Origin: CAVVJA01 sp963801715
GTDB taxonomy: Bacteria; Actinomycetota; Actinomycetes; Mycobacteriales; Jatrophihabitantaceae
Length of the DNA stretch: 64,000 nt
Direction of reading: 5' to 3'
Assembly (NCBI GenBank): GCA_963801715.1
Contig: CAWDGB010000002.1
Location: 1 to 64,000, forward strand
A program made the translations under genes and the position numbers. Numbering within the stretch: position 1 is the stretch's first letter; each line of letters opens with the position of its first letter. The notes under the pieces were generated by a model, which was not told the origin of the DNA, did not search any database, and worked only from the letters and a program-made list of their open reading frames with translations. Shown here in pieces: positions 38,201 through 45,739 of the stretch.

Positions 38201-38769
38201 GGGGACAAACCCTGGTGCACCCCGAGCGCAGCCATGTCGCGCCCGATCGCCGCCGCCATCTGCTCCACCAGCGCGGGGTCGAACGTCGCGGCCCAGGCGA
38301 TGGCAGCCGGATACACGGTTGCTCCGTAGGTGGTGAACCCGGTCAGGCATTCCTCGTGCACGAGCGCGGGGATGCCCAGCCGCGACGCATTGAGCACCAC
38401 GTGCTGCTGGCGCACCAACTCCGCCGCGCCTTGCGCGGGGGTCACCGGTGCGCTCCCGTAGACCCGAGTCAGATGTCCGAGGCCGTCTCGGCTCGCCTCC
38501 TCCAGTGATGCCTTCCCGCCGAGGGCGAACACGTCTTGCATCGGTGCAACATTCACGATCTGATCCGGCGACTCCGCCGCGTCCGAACCCTCGTGGGCGC
38601 CAAGCTCCAGAGGCCCGACCCCGACCCAGCGGCTGCCGAGTTGGGCGACCTTCTCCGCCAGCGTCATGCGCCGCAGGAGCTCCTCGACCCGGTCGGCGAC
38701 GGGCAGCGTGGCGTTCTCCCAGCTGCGGTCGACCGACACGGCAGCCCGAGCTTGATTCGACCTGATCAT
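35272..38769 (-). CDS. GH3 family glycosidase read through into a LacI regulator (apparent fusion)
   Basis: An unbroken frame of 1,165 codons. Residues 1-820 are a GH3 beta-xylosidase/glucosidase: YGATVYPAAIAWAATFDPAL, VLATVKHFAGYSASRAARNH, nucleophile Asp in GTVVSDYWAVPFLATM, and a C-terminal fibronectin III-like domain (VRVRNIGARAGDEVVQLYLH). From residue 823 comes a complete LacI regulator (TLATIASVAGVSVATVSKVV; VVGFDDTEVARLASPP). An internal GTG at 36303 with GGAGGG 5 nt before it would start LacI alone, and TAA occurs just before it in the next frame. I think two genes are more likely than a genuine fusion. Expected roles: oligosaccharide hydrolysis and repression of the locus. Confidence 0.85.
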   Translation of the reverse strand: MIRSNQARAAVSVDRSWENATLPVADRVEELLRRMTLAEKVAQLGSRWVGVGPLELGAHEGSDAAESPDQIVNVAPMQDVFALGGKASLEEASRDGLGHLTRVYGSAPVTPAQGAAELVRQQHVVLNASRLGIPALVHEECLTGFTTYGATVYPAAIAWAATFDPALVEQMAAAIGRDMAALGVHQGLSPVVDVVRDYRWGRVEETMGEDPYLVTMLGAAYVRGLQSAGVLATVKHFAGYSASRAARNHGPVSMGRRELLDVVLPPFESAVVAARVGSVMNSYADVDGVPAGADPWLLTEVLRDQWGFTGTVVSDYWAVPFLATMHRIAADPAEAGLRALAAGIDVELPDRIGYGDGLVDAVTRGDIPEALVDRAARRLLTQKAELGLLDADWTPEASVREAAGIDLDSPENRAIARQLAERSIILLDAGTVLPLLGADRPQLARVAVVGPCAADPQTFLGCYSFPNHVLPAFVETDLGIEIPSAVDALRAELPDVEVVHQPGCSVTGTDRSGFAPAVEAARDADLCIAVVGDRAGLFGRGTSGEGCDVEDLRLPGVQADLLDALLDAGTPVVVVVVSGRPYALGDVAGRAAGMVQAFMPGEEGGPAIAGVLSGRISPGGKLPVQIPRRPGGQPRTYLQPPLGSAESAGISSVDPTPLFPFGYGASYATFEIDDLRLSSTEVATDGEFEVSVRVRNIGARAGDEVVQLYLHDVIAQVARPAKQLAGFARVTLEPGDAVDVRFRVHADRTAYTDRDLKRIVEPGDVQILVGNSSVNLPCRGKVRLTGETRVVGHDRRLTTPVDLTRASANPATRNNWLRLEGRVTTNDERTTLATIASVAGVSVATVSKVVNGRPHVSPTTRALIESLLHEHEYVARRPDTARFPSVELVFHLPLTAYSLEILHGVVMEGADRAVDIVVTLRLRGLRGPAANSSQWVRQLAAGGRQAVIAVVSELSAADISALARVHLPIVVIDPINMPRSRVISVGSTNFTGGFTATQHLLDLGHRRIAYIGGPATAACNQARMHGYRSAMEAAGAPITKGYVRNGRFSYADGLTEGAALLALGQPPTAIFAANDETALGVLEAARTRGLRIPDDLSVVGFDDTEVARLASPPLTAVAQPLRKMGAVALRTALRLAAGERVDSHHVELATELVVRESTAPPPDPR
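36303..36318 (-). promoter_or_regulatory. Internal ribosome binding site and GTG start of the LacI part
   Basis: On the minus strand GGAGGG lies 5 nt ahead of GTG 36303, which starts VTTNDERTTLATIA, the normal distance upstream of a LacI helix-turn-helix. A TAA in the +1 frame overlaps this site. It is strong evidence that LacI is translated separately. Confidence 0.7.
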
Positions 38770-38797
38770 ATGCAGTCCCTACGCCGTCACCGGTTCA

Positions 38798-38807
38798 GAA
38801 AGTTTTC
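38798..38807. promoter_or_regulatory. Candidate LacI-family operator
   Basis: GAAAGTTTTC lies 29 bp upstream of the GH3 start, with CGTAACGGTTAAACAACG immediately after. GAAAN2TTTC-like palindromes are known targets of LacI regulators controlling glycosidase genes in actinobacteria. A related GAAAACTT element overlaps the importer promoter on the other side of the region. Confidence 0.45.
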
Positions 38808-38924
38808 GTAACGGTTAAACAACGTTTCGGCCTCATTCACATCCACCATCGGCCAACAACACAGAGAGAATCTAGCCGATTCCTGATTTTGAAGGGAAGA
38901 AGTAGGCCGGGTAGGTGCAACATC

Positions 38925-38953
38925 TTGACATCGATATTCAGAAAACTTACAGT
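38925..38953 (+). promoter_or_regulatory. Sigma-70-type promoter of the sugar ABC importer operon
   Basis: A perfect -35 hexamer TTGACA at 38925-38930, a 17-nt spacer and TACAGT at 38948-38953 (four of six consensus bases). GAAAACTT inside and around the -10 element resembles the candidate operator near GH3, so a LacI repressor could block it. The leader to the GTG at 39101 would be about 140 nt. Confidence 0.65.
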
Positions 38954-39100
38954 TTCGACCCACCAGCAAACGGTTCGGTCCCGAGCGCCGCCGTGTTACC
39001 GAGCGGAGACGTTAGCTTCGCGCGATCCACGACGCGTTCATCAGCGCCCCATAACCCAACAACCGCGGCAAGACCGCGACGCGCGAGGACGGAGATCAGG

Positions 39101-40471
39101 GTGGAATCGAATGGTATGTCCCGCCGCGACTTCCTCGGTCTGGCCGCCCTAAGCGTGCCGGTCCTGGCCGGTGTCGCGGCATGCAGCAGTTCCTCGCCGA
39201 GCCAGCCGGGCGCCGCCGGCGGCAGCGGAAGCGCCACCGGCGGGGGCGGCGCTACAGGCACCGCGACCTACTGGTTCTTGTCCGGGCAGCCGCAACAGGG
39301 CATCCGCGAGGGCTCGGTCAAGGCGTTCAACGCGACGGGTAGCAAGGGCAAGATCTCCTACACCGAGTTCCAGAACGACGCCTACAAGACGAAGATCAAG
39401 ACCGCGATCGGCGCCGGCCAGGCCCCGACGATTATCTGGGGTTGGGGCGGCGGCGGGCTGAAGAGCTACGTGCAGGCCAACCAGGTCGAGGACCTCACCA
39501 GCTGGTTCGACCAGAACCCCGACGTGAAGAACCGGCTGTTCCCCTCGTCGTTCGGCGCCGCCACCATCGACGGCAAGATCTACGCGATGCCCGCCGAGGC
39601 GGTGCAGCCGATCATCCTCTACTACAACAAGAAGGTGCTGGACAAGGTTGGTGTCCAGCCGCCGCAGTCCTGGGGCGACATCATGGACATGGTGCCGAAG
39701 ATCAATGCCAAGGGCATCGCCCCGTTCTCTCTGGGCGGCCAGTCCCGCTGGACCAACATGATGTGGCTGGAGTTTCTCTTCGACCGCATCGGCGGCTCCG
39801 AGGTGTTCCAGGCCGTGTTCGACGGCCAGCAGAACGCCTGGTCGAACCCGGCAGCCATTCAAGGGCTGACCGAATGCCAGAAGCTAATCAAGGCCAATGG
39901 GTTTATCAAAGGCTTTGCATCGATCACCGCGGACTCCAACGCTGACCAGGCGCTGCTGTACACCGGCAAGGCCGCGATGATGCTCCATGGGTCCTGGACC
40001 TACGGCAACATGAAGAGCTCCGGCGGCGACTTCGTCACCGGCGGACACCTCGGCTGGATGAACTTCCCGCCCTTCGACGGTGGTAAGGGTGACCCGAGCG
40101 ATACAGTCGGCAACCCGGGCCAGTACCTGTCGATCTCGTCCAAGGCGTCGGCTGCGCAGAAGCTGGTCGCGCAGGAATACTTCAAGACCGGTGTGCTCGC
40201 CGATGCTGAGGTCAAGGAATGGATCAAGACCGGCAGCGTGCCGATCGTGAAGAGCGCCTCCAGCCAGCTCAGCGCGGCCGGGGATGACACACCTTTCCTC
40301 AAGTTCGTCTACGACACCTCCAGCCAGGCGAAGGTGTTCGCGCAGTCTTGGGACCAGGCGCTTAGCCCGACCGCAGCCGAGGTGCTGCTGGACAACATCG
40401 CGAAGCTGTTCGCCCTGTCGATCTCGCCCCAGCAGTTCGCGAACAACATGAACGCGGTGATTGGTAAGTGA
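39101..40471 (+). CDS. Sugar ABC transporter substrate-binding lipoprotein
   Basis: About 456 aa, family 1 extracellular solute-binding protein. The N-terminus carries a twin-arginine motif SRRDFLGLAA and a lipobox ending LAGVAACSS, so it is probably Tat-exported and lipid-anchored. The mature protein shows the binding-protein pattern IGAGQAPTIIWGWGGGGLKS, IYAMPAEAVQPIILYYNKKV and LYTGKAAMMLHGSWTYGNMK. GTG 39101 lies 6 nt after GGAG; ATG 39116 is an alternative. It is the first gene of a three-gene importer; given its divergence from GH3, the ligand is probably an oligosaccharide. Confidence 0.93.
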   Translation: MESNGMSRRDFLGLAALSVPVLAGVAACSSSSPSQPGAAGGSGSATGGGGATGTATYWFLSGQPQQGIREGSVKAFNATGSKGKISYTEFQNDAYKTKIKTAIGAGQAPTIIWGWGGGGLKSYVQANQVEDLTSWFDQNPDVKNRLFPSSFGAATIDGKIYAMPAEAVQPIILYYNKKVLDKVGVQPPQSWGDIMDMVPKINAKGIAPFSLGGQSRWTNMMWLEFLFDRIGGSEVFQAVFDGQQNAWSNPAAIQGLTECQKLIKANGFIKGFASITADSNADQALLYTGKAAMMLHGSWTYGNMKSSGGDFVTGGHLGWMNFPPFDGGKGDPSDTVGNPGQYLSISSKASAAQKLVAQEYFKTGVLADAEVKEWIKTGSVPIVKSASSQLSAAGDDTPFLKFVYDTSSQAKVFAQSWDQALSPTAAEVLLDNIAKLFALSISPQQFANNMNAVIGK

Positions 40472-41397
40472 CTTCGGCTGCGCCGCCGATTCAGCGGTCC
40501 GCGCCGTCGCCCACTACCTCGCGTAGGCGACGGCAGCCGTCGCTGAGTTGGCTCGCGCTGCCGGCGCTCGCGTTCTTCGTCGTCTTCGGGTTGGTCCCGC
40601 TGGTCGGGGTACTGCTGCTCAGCTTCACCACCTGGGACGGCATCGGCACCATCCAGCCGTCCGGTCTTACCAGCTGGCGCGCTGAGCTTTCCGATCCCGG
40701 GCTGCCCCACGCGCTCCGGGTGACGTTCCTGATCATGGCTCTGTCCTGGCTGTTTCAGACCCCGATGAGCATCCTGTTAGGGGTGTTCCTCGCCGGCCGC
40801 CAGCGTTACCGCGCCTTCATGTCGGTGTTCTTGTTCATCCCGTTACTGCTCAGCTCCGCCGCGATCGCGATCACCTACAAGGCGCTGCTCGACCCCAACT
40901 TCGGGCTCGGCGCCGGCCTGCACATGGATTTCCTGTCCCAGGATTGGCTCGGTCAGCCGAACCTGGCGATCGCCACCGTCGTGTTCGTCGTGTCCTGGCA
41001 GTTCATCCCGTTCCACTCGCTGATCTACCAAGGAGCGGTGCGGCAGATCCCAGAGTCGATGTACGAGGCGGCCCAGATCGACGGAGCCGGACGGGTGCGG
41101 CAGTTCTTCAGCATCACCTTGCCGCAGCTGAAGAACACGATCATCACCTCGTCGACGCTGATGGTCGTCGGCTCGGTCACCTTCTTCGACATCATCTTCG
41201 TGCTGACCCAGGGCGGGCCGGCCGACGCCACCACCAACCTGGCGCTGACGATGTACAAGCTGGGCTTCCAGGCGAACCTGATGGGCGCGGCGAGCGTCAT
41301 CGCGGTGATCATCGTCCTGCTGGGATTGGCCCTGGCGCTCCTGCTGCGCCGGCTGGGCGGCCGGGACACTACAGCCAGCCAACTCGAAGGCGCTTGA
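40468..41397 (+). CDS. Sugar ABC transporter permease (MalF-like)
   Basis: A 309-aa inner-membrane permease with six helices, starting FFVVFGLVPLVGVLLLSFTT after a 30-residue basic cytoplasmic tail. The ATPase-contact EAA loop is YEAAQIDGAGRVRQFFSITL followed by PQLKN. GTG 40468 overlaps the stop of the binding-protein gene by 4 nt. It pairs with the following MalG-like subunit. No ATPase is encoded here; actinobacterial importers of this type often share a genome-wide MsiK-type ATPase. Confidence 0.93.
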   Translation: MTSAAPPIQRSAPSPTTSRRRRQPSLSWLALPALAFFVVFGLVPLVGVLLLSFTTWDGIGTIQPSGLTSWRAELSDPGLPHALRVTFLIMALSWLFQTPMSILLGVFLAGRQRYRAFMSVFLFIPLLLSSAAIAITYKALLDPNFGLGAGLHMDFLSQDWLGQPNLAIATVVFVVSWQFIPFHSLIYQGAVRQIPESMYEAAQIDGAGRVRQFFSITLPQLKNTIITSSTLMVVGSVTFFDIIFVLTQGGPADATTNLALTMYKLGFQANLMGAASVIAVIIVLLGLALALLLRRLGGRDTTASQLEGA

Positions 41398-41398
41398 C

Positions 41399-42293
41399 GT
41401 GGCCACCGCGACGGTGGAAACCCGCGACAGCGGAGCGACGTCAGGCCGGATCGGGCACCTCGACCGCCCGCCGCCTCATGCGCTTCAACTGGCTCGGCGG
41501 CACCGCGGCGTGGGTCTGGTTCGTCATCGTGATGCTGCCGATCTACTGGATCGTGATCACCAGCCTCAAGACCCAGGAGAACTACTTCGCGACCAACCCG
41601 TTGGTGCCGCCCAGCAGCCCCACGCTGGAGAACTACCGGCTGGTCCTCAGGTCCGACTTCGTGCAGTACTTCGTCAACAGCGTCATCGTCACGATCGGCG
41701 CCGTTGTGCCCGCGGTGGTGGTCTCCTTCATGGCCGCCTACGCGATCATCCGCGACCACCGTCGCTGGTTCCTGCGCGGCACCAACTCCATGTTCCTCAT
41801 GGGACTGGCGATCCCGCTGCAGGCCACGATCATCCCGCTGTACCTGATAATCATCAAACTGAAGCTCTACGACACGCTGCTGGCGATCATCCTGCCGTCG
41901 ATAGCTTTCGCGATCCCGCTGTCGGTGCTGGTGCTGACGAACTTCATCCGCGACGTGCCCGCGGAGTTGTTCGACTCGATGCGCGTCGACGGCGCAACCG
42001 AGTGGGCGATGCTGTGGCGGCTCGCATTCCCACTGACCAGGCCGGCGCTCCTCACCGTCACGATCTACAACGCGCTGACCATCTGGAACGGATTTCTCCT
42101 TCCCCTCATCCTCACCCAGACCCCGAACAAACGCACCCTGCCATTGGCCCTGTGGACCTTCCAGGGCCAGTACAGCGTCAACATCCCAGCGGTTCTCGCG
42201 TCGGTGCTCCTGACCCTCCTGCCCATCCTGCTGCTATACGTCATCGGTCGCCGACAAATGGTCAGCGGGTTGAGCGCCGGCTTCAGCAAATAG
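41399..42293 (+). CDS. Carbohydrate ABC transporter permease (MalG-like), N-terminus probably frameshifted
   Basis: Six-helix permease: WVWFVIVMLPIYWIVITSLK, SVIVTIGAVVPAVVVSFMAA and the EAA loop AELFDSMRVDGATEWAMLWR. The main frame has its first ATG at 41478 (MRFNWLGGTAAW) without a ribosome binding site. A GTG at 41399, one base after the previous stop, begins a typical N-terminal tail (ATATVETRDSGATSGRIG) in another frame, and joins the main frame as GTSTARRLM if one base is removed near 41453-41455. I therefore take 41399 as the intended start. Product about 297 aa, complete at the C-terminus. Confidence 0.85.
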
Positions 42294-42386
42294 CAGGCAC
42301 ACCGGCGACAGCGTGACCTGGTGGCGCCAGCTACAGCCTTGGGAGCGCGTCTCGGGCGTGACCGGCGTTGGTAGGTCGCCGATTGC

Positions 42387-42995
42387 TTACATGGACTCCA
42401 GCCCAGGCTCGGTCGCGAGCGCTCGCAGCCGCGCGAACGACGGCACGACGCTCGGGGGGGCCAAGTACTGAAGATCGACCACGTATCCAAAGGGATCGCC
42501 GCGTACCAGGACCGATGCCACACCGGACGGTCCGGTAACCGGCGGGGGCGGCCCGAGGTTGGCTTGGACGTCGCGGCGCACAAGAATCGCCACGGCCGCC
42601 GGACCCACCGCCGCGTCGATGCGACGCGCCACCAGATAGGTCGCGCCGTCGAAGAGGCTCTTGGTGAGGTAGGAGTGCACGGTGATCCGTACCGGGCCGG
42701 GCAGATACCGGTTGATCACCTTGCGCAGCACGAGCGGGACCACCGTCGTGCGCTGACAGTTCGGTTCTTCGCGGCAGAGTTGTTCCTCGGGCGCGGTGGG
42801 CGAGGAGGTGGCCAGCGGGACATGAGTGGGCACGGCCTCGGGCATCGATCGGGCATGCTCGACCGGACGGGTGAGCGCCCAGACGATCACCAGGGCCAGC
42901 GCGAGGCCACCGACCAACCACCAGCGCCGCTGTCGCGGTGGCGTCCGGTCAGCGGGTCGGTCGGCGACCTCGTCCAGGAATTCGATCCCGCTCAT
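42387..42995 (-). CDS. Hypothetical single-pass membrane protein
   Basis: A 202-aa protein with a basic N-terminus (TPPRQRRWW), one transmembrane helix (LVGGLALALVIVWALT) and an extracytoplasmic domain of about 140 residues containing two cysteines (LCREEPNCQR) that may form a disulfide. The C-terminal part is beta-rich (VASVLVRGDPFGYVVDLQYL). No family recognised. It points against the importer operon and does not look connected with sugar use. Confidence 0.7.
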   Translation of the reverse strand: MSGIEFLDEVADRPADRTPPRQRRWWLVGGLALALVIVWALTRPVEHARSMPEAVPTHVPLATSSPTAPEEQLCREEPNCQRTTVVPLVLRKVINRYLPGPVRITVHSYLTKSLFDGATYLVARRIDAAVGPAAVAILVRRDVQANLGPPPPVTGPSGVASVLVRGDPFGYVVDLQYLAPPSVVPSFARLRALATEPGLESM

Positions 42996-43192
42996 GGGCT
43001 TGCCTCACCACACCGTGGTCACTTACCGACACTCGGCCAGCGGGGTCGGAAGATCGACCGCGACCTGATAGTCCCATGCGGTCCTTCGAGAAGTACTCCG
43101 GGACGCGCGTGCCCATGCACGACGCAAGCGTAGCCGGACCTGTGGCATAGCACACGGCACTCACGTCGCACGGTGCGACGGGATCGTCGTTT

Positions 43193-43570
43193 CTAATGCC
43201 GGAGTCGCTGAACCAGACCATCAAGATCGGTGACGGTGACGGTGAGCGCCGGATGCCCCTTTCGCCGGAGTGACGAAGGAACCGGCTCACGAAAATGGAT
43301 GCAGACTCCCGCGGACCGATTGGTCCCAAACGTTAGGCCGTTGTCGACAAGTGACCTTCTAGCGCCCGCAGCCGTCCACCACCGGTAATTGCGAGTGACA
43401 TGGGCCTCATCGATGTTGGCGAGCGGTGTCTCCAACTTCAGAAGACCGAAGGTGGCCAGGAAGGTCCCGGCGTCGGTAATGGTGACGCCGTCCTTGCCCG
43501 GACGAAGGCCGAACGGGAGCCAAAATGGTGCGAGCCGCTTGTCCACGGCGTAGGTGAAGAACTCGGCCAT
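43193..43570 (-). CDS. Conserved hypothetical protein, 125 aa
   Basis: Soluble protein with FWLPFGLRPGKDGVTITDAG, VTRNYRWWTAAGARRSLVDN and GLTFGTNRSAGVCIHFREPV. The latter motifs are typical of a conserved actinobacterial family of unknown function, also found in mycobacteria. ATG 43570 follows GAGGAG. Adjacent genes give no functional hint. Confidence 0.75.
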   Translation of the reverse strand: MAEFFTYAVDKRLAPFWLPFGLRPGKDGVTITDAGTFLATFGLLKLETPLANIDEAHVTRNYRWWTAAGARRSLVDNGLTFGTNRSAGVCIHFREPVPSSLRRKGHPALTVTVTDLDGLVQRLRH

Positions 43571-43751
43571 GACATCTCCTCGTCGAATTTGAAGCTCGCG
43601 ACACGGTGGCCGAGCAGCTTCACGGTGAATTGCCCGATTGCATGGCGTCGCTCCCGCGATCCTCGCGTGTTACGTCAAGAAATTGCCACAGTTTGAGCTT
43701 CGCGGGCCGCGTCCCGCACGGACACGGACCCCAGAATGGCCGGTGCAATCG

Positions 43752-44805
43752 TCAGAGTTTGACGGGGCGGCCGGTGGCGACGGATTCATACATGGCGAGG
43801 ATCACAGACAGCGCGGTGCGGGCCTGCGCCGTGCCAACTCGGACCGGGCTGCCGCCGGTGATGGCGCGGACGAAATCGGCCAGTTGCGCGCGGTGTGCGG
43901 GTCCCATCCTGGATTCTGTGAACCGGTATTCGTGGCCGACCTGATTCAGGTCAGTGCCGTCCGGCATGGCGATTTCTGGGGCTTCGCCGCTGTTCTCGTG
44001 GAGGTAGATGAGCTCGTCGTCGGAGATGACTGCGGATCCTTTGGATCCGAAGATCCGTAGGCTGGCGTCCAATCCGGGATAGGCGGCGGTGGTGGCGTGG
44101 ATGATGCCCAAGGCGCCGGAGTCGAATTTCACCACCGCAACCGCAGTGTCCTCGACTTCGATCCGTTCGTGCGCCAAGCAGGCGGTGTAGGCGAACACCT
44201 CGACCGGCACGCCGAGGATAGAGACCATCAGGTCGATGGTGTGCACGGTCTGGTTCATCGTGGCGCCGCCACCGTCCATCGCCCAGGTGCCGCGCCAGTC
44301 CCCGGAGTCGTAATAGGACTGTCCGCGCCACCAGGCGTGCGAGGCGATCGCCGACGTGATGCGTCCCAGGTTGCCCTCTCGAACGGCCTGGATCGACCTT
44401 CTCCGTGGATTTGTCGAAGCGATGCTGAGAAATAACGGCAACAGTTTTCCCGGAGGCCTTTTCTGCGCCGACGATCCGGTCCGCCGCCTCCAATGACACG
44501 TCGATAGGCTTTTCGACGACGACATGCTTTCCCGCCTTCAATGCTGCGACCGCGAGATCGGCGTGCACACCGCTCGGGGTGCAGATCGTTACCGCATCGA
44601 TGTCGCTGCGGCGCAGCAGGTTCTCGGCGTCGATCGTAGATTCCTCGACACCATATTTCCGCGCCATGATCGAGGCCTTGGACTCATCGGGATCGGCGAT
44701 CGCGACAAGCTCCGCGGTGTCTAATTGGGTCAGAGCCTGGGCGTGGACGTCACCGATCACTCCGGCGCCGATGAGGGCGAATCGGACCTTGGCGGTGGAG
44801 TTCAT
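43752..44805 (-). pseudogene. Gfo/Idh/MocA family oxidoreductase, frameshifted
   Basis: NAD(P)-dependent sugar dehydrogenase of about 350 aa if repaired. The N-terminal Rossmann domain shows RFALIGAGVIGDVHAQALTQ and the conserved GKHVVVEKPIDVSLEAADRI. The C-terminal domain shows GGGATMNQTVHTIDLMVSIL and RAITGGSPVRVGTAQARTAL. The frame is lost near 44397, where one extra base splits DKSTEK from SIQAVREGNLGRITSA. ATG 44805 overlaps the stop of the upstream isomerase gene, so it belongs to that operon. The substrate is probably a sugar or uronate derivative. Confidence 0.85.
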
Positions 44806-45629
44806 GTGTAACCGATCCCTTCTTGGTCGAGGATCTTGGTAAACGCTCTGGTGGCCCGGATGAAGTTGTCCGGCCCGGAATATCCGCCGAATTGATGCGA
44901 CGAGCTCAGGTGCGGTTCGATGGAGAAGAATCCGTCGAATCCGTCCGCGAGAAGGGCCTGGACGGTTTCCCGGACCTCCCCATCGCCCTCCCCCGCCGGC
45001 ACAACGTCACCGGTGTCCATGATCGCGTCTTTGATCTGGATGTATACGGTATGGAGACGGACCAGCGAGTATGCGTGGGTGAACGGGCTGACCCCGACTT
45101 GCACGTAGTTGGCCGGATCCCACGCCAATTTCAGGCTGGGCAGGTTAACGGTCTCGACGATGTCCAACACCCGGCTGGGAATATCTCCATATATTTCCTT
45201 TTCATTTTCATGCAGCAGCACGAGGTCCGCGTCCCGTGCCTTTTCAGCGAGAGACCGCATTCGACGCATCACTTCGTCCCGGTGATCGGCGGGAGCTTGG
45301 TCGGGACGCAGAAAGAACGAGAATATCCTGATGTAGGGGGCGTTCAATCGTTCGGCAACGGTGACGGCCCGGTCCATTCGGACGAGATGTTCGTCAAAGT
45401 CCTCGGCAATGTTGATCTTGCCGATCGGTGAGCCGATGGACGAGACGGTCAAGTTGTGAGCGGCAAGGATCTTTGCGGCCGTCGCGATCTGATCGTCGTC
45501 AAGATCCAGCACGTTGGTGTCCCACGCACTGCGGAACTCGATGTACTTGATGCCGAGTTGATCCAGTATTGTGCACTGCGTTTCCAGATCGGGGTCGATC
45601 TCATCGGCGAAGCCCGACATCGTCCACAT
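44802..45629 (-). CDS. Sugar phosphate isomerase/epimerase (xylose-isomerase-like TIM barrel)
   Basis: A 275-aa AP_endonuc_2-type TIM barrel: MSGFADEIDPDLETQCTILD, GIKYIEFRSAWDTNVLDLDD, metal-ligand segments VLLHENEKEIYGD and LKLAWDPANYVQVG, and a C-terminal FFSIEPHLSSSHQFGG. Such enzymes isomerise or epimerise sugars and inositol-like compounds. The stop-start overlap with the Gfo/Idh gene indicates a two-step pathway. ATG 45629 is used. Confidence 0.88.
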   Translation of the reverse strand: MWTMSGFADEIDPDLETQCTILDQLGIKYIEFRSAWDTNVLDLDDDQIATAAKILAAHNLTVSSIGSPIGKINIAEDFDEHLVRMDRAVTVAERLNAPYIRIFSFFLRPDQAPADHRDEVMRRMRSLAEKARDADLVLLHENEKEIYGDIPSRVLDIVETVNLPSLKLAWDPANYVQVGVSPFTHAYSLVRLHTVYIQIKDAIMDTGDVVPAGEGDGEVRETVQALLADGFDGFFSIEPHLSSSHQFGGYSGPDNFIRATRAFTKILDQEGIGYT

Positions 45630-45739
45630 GGGCGTGCCCTTCTCAATTGACTGACAGTTGATGGATGGCAGATGGGCGGCCGCGATCGTGCCGCAGCCGC
45701 GTGGGCGGCTTGTAAGACCCGCGCCGCGGATGCCTCAAC

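Larger units (their letters stand above)
38770..39100. other. Divergent regulatory region between GH3 and the ABC importer
   Basis: About 330 bases between genes transcribed in opposite directions. It holds the sigma-70-like promoter at 38925-38953, GAAAGTTTTC at 38798-38807 near the GH3 start, and CGTTTCGG further on. No gene is seen in it. Confidence 0.65.

Noticed and set aside
36535..38508. A 657-codon open frame on the plus strand inside the GH3 gene
   Set aside because: It is an antisense shadow of a high-GC gene: no domain, arginine/histidine-rich, and the GH3 protein on the other strand is well conserved.
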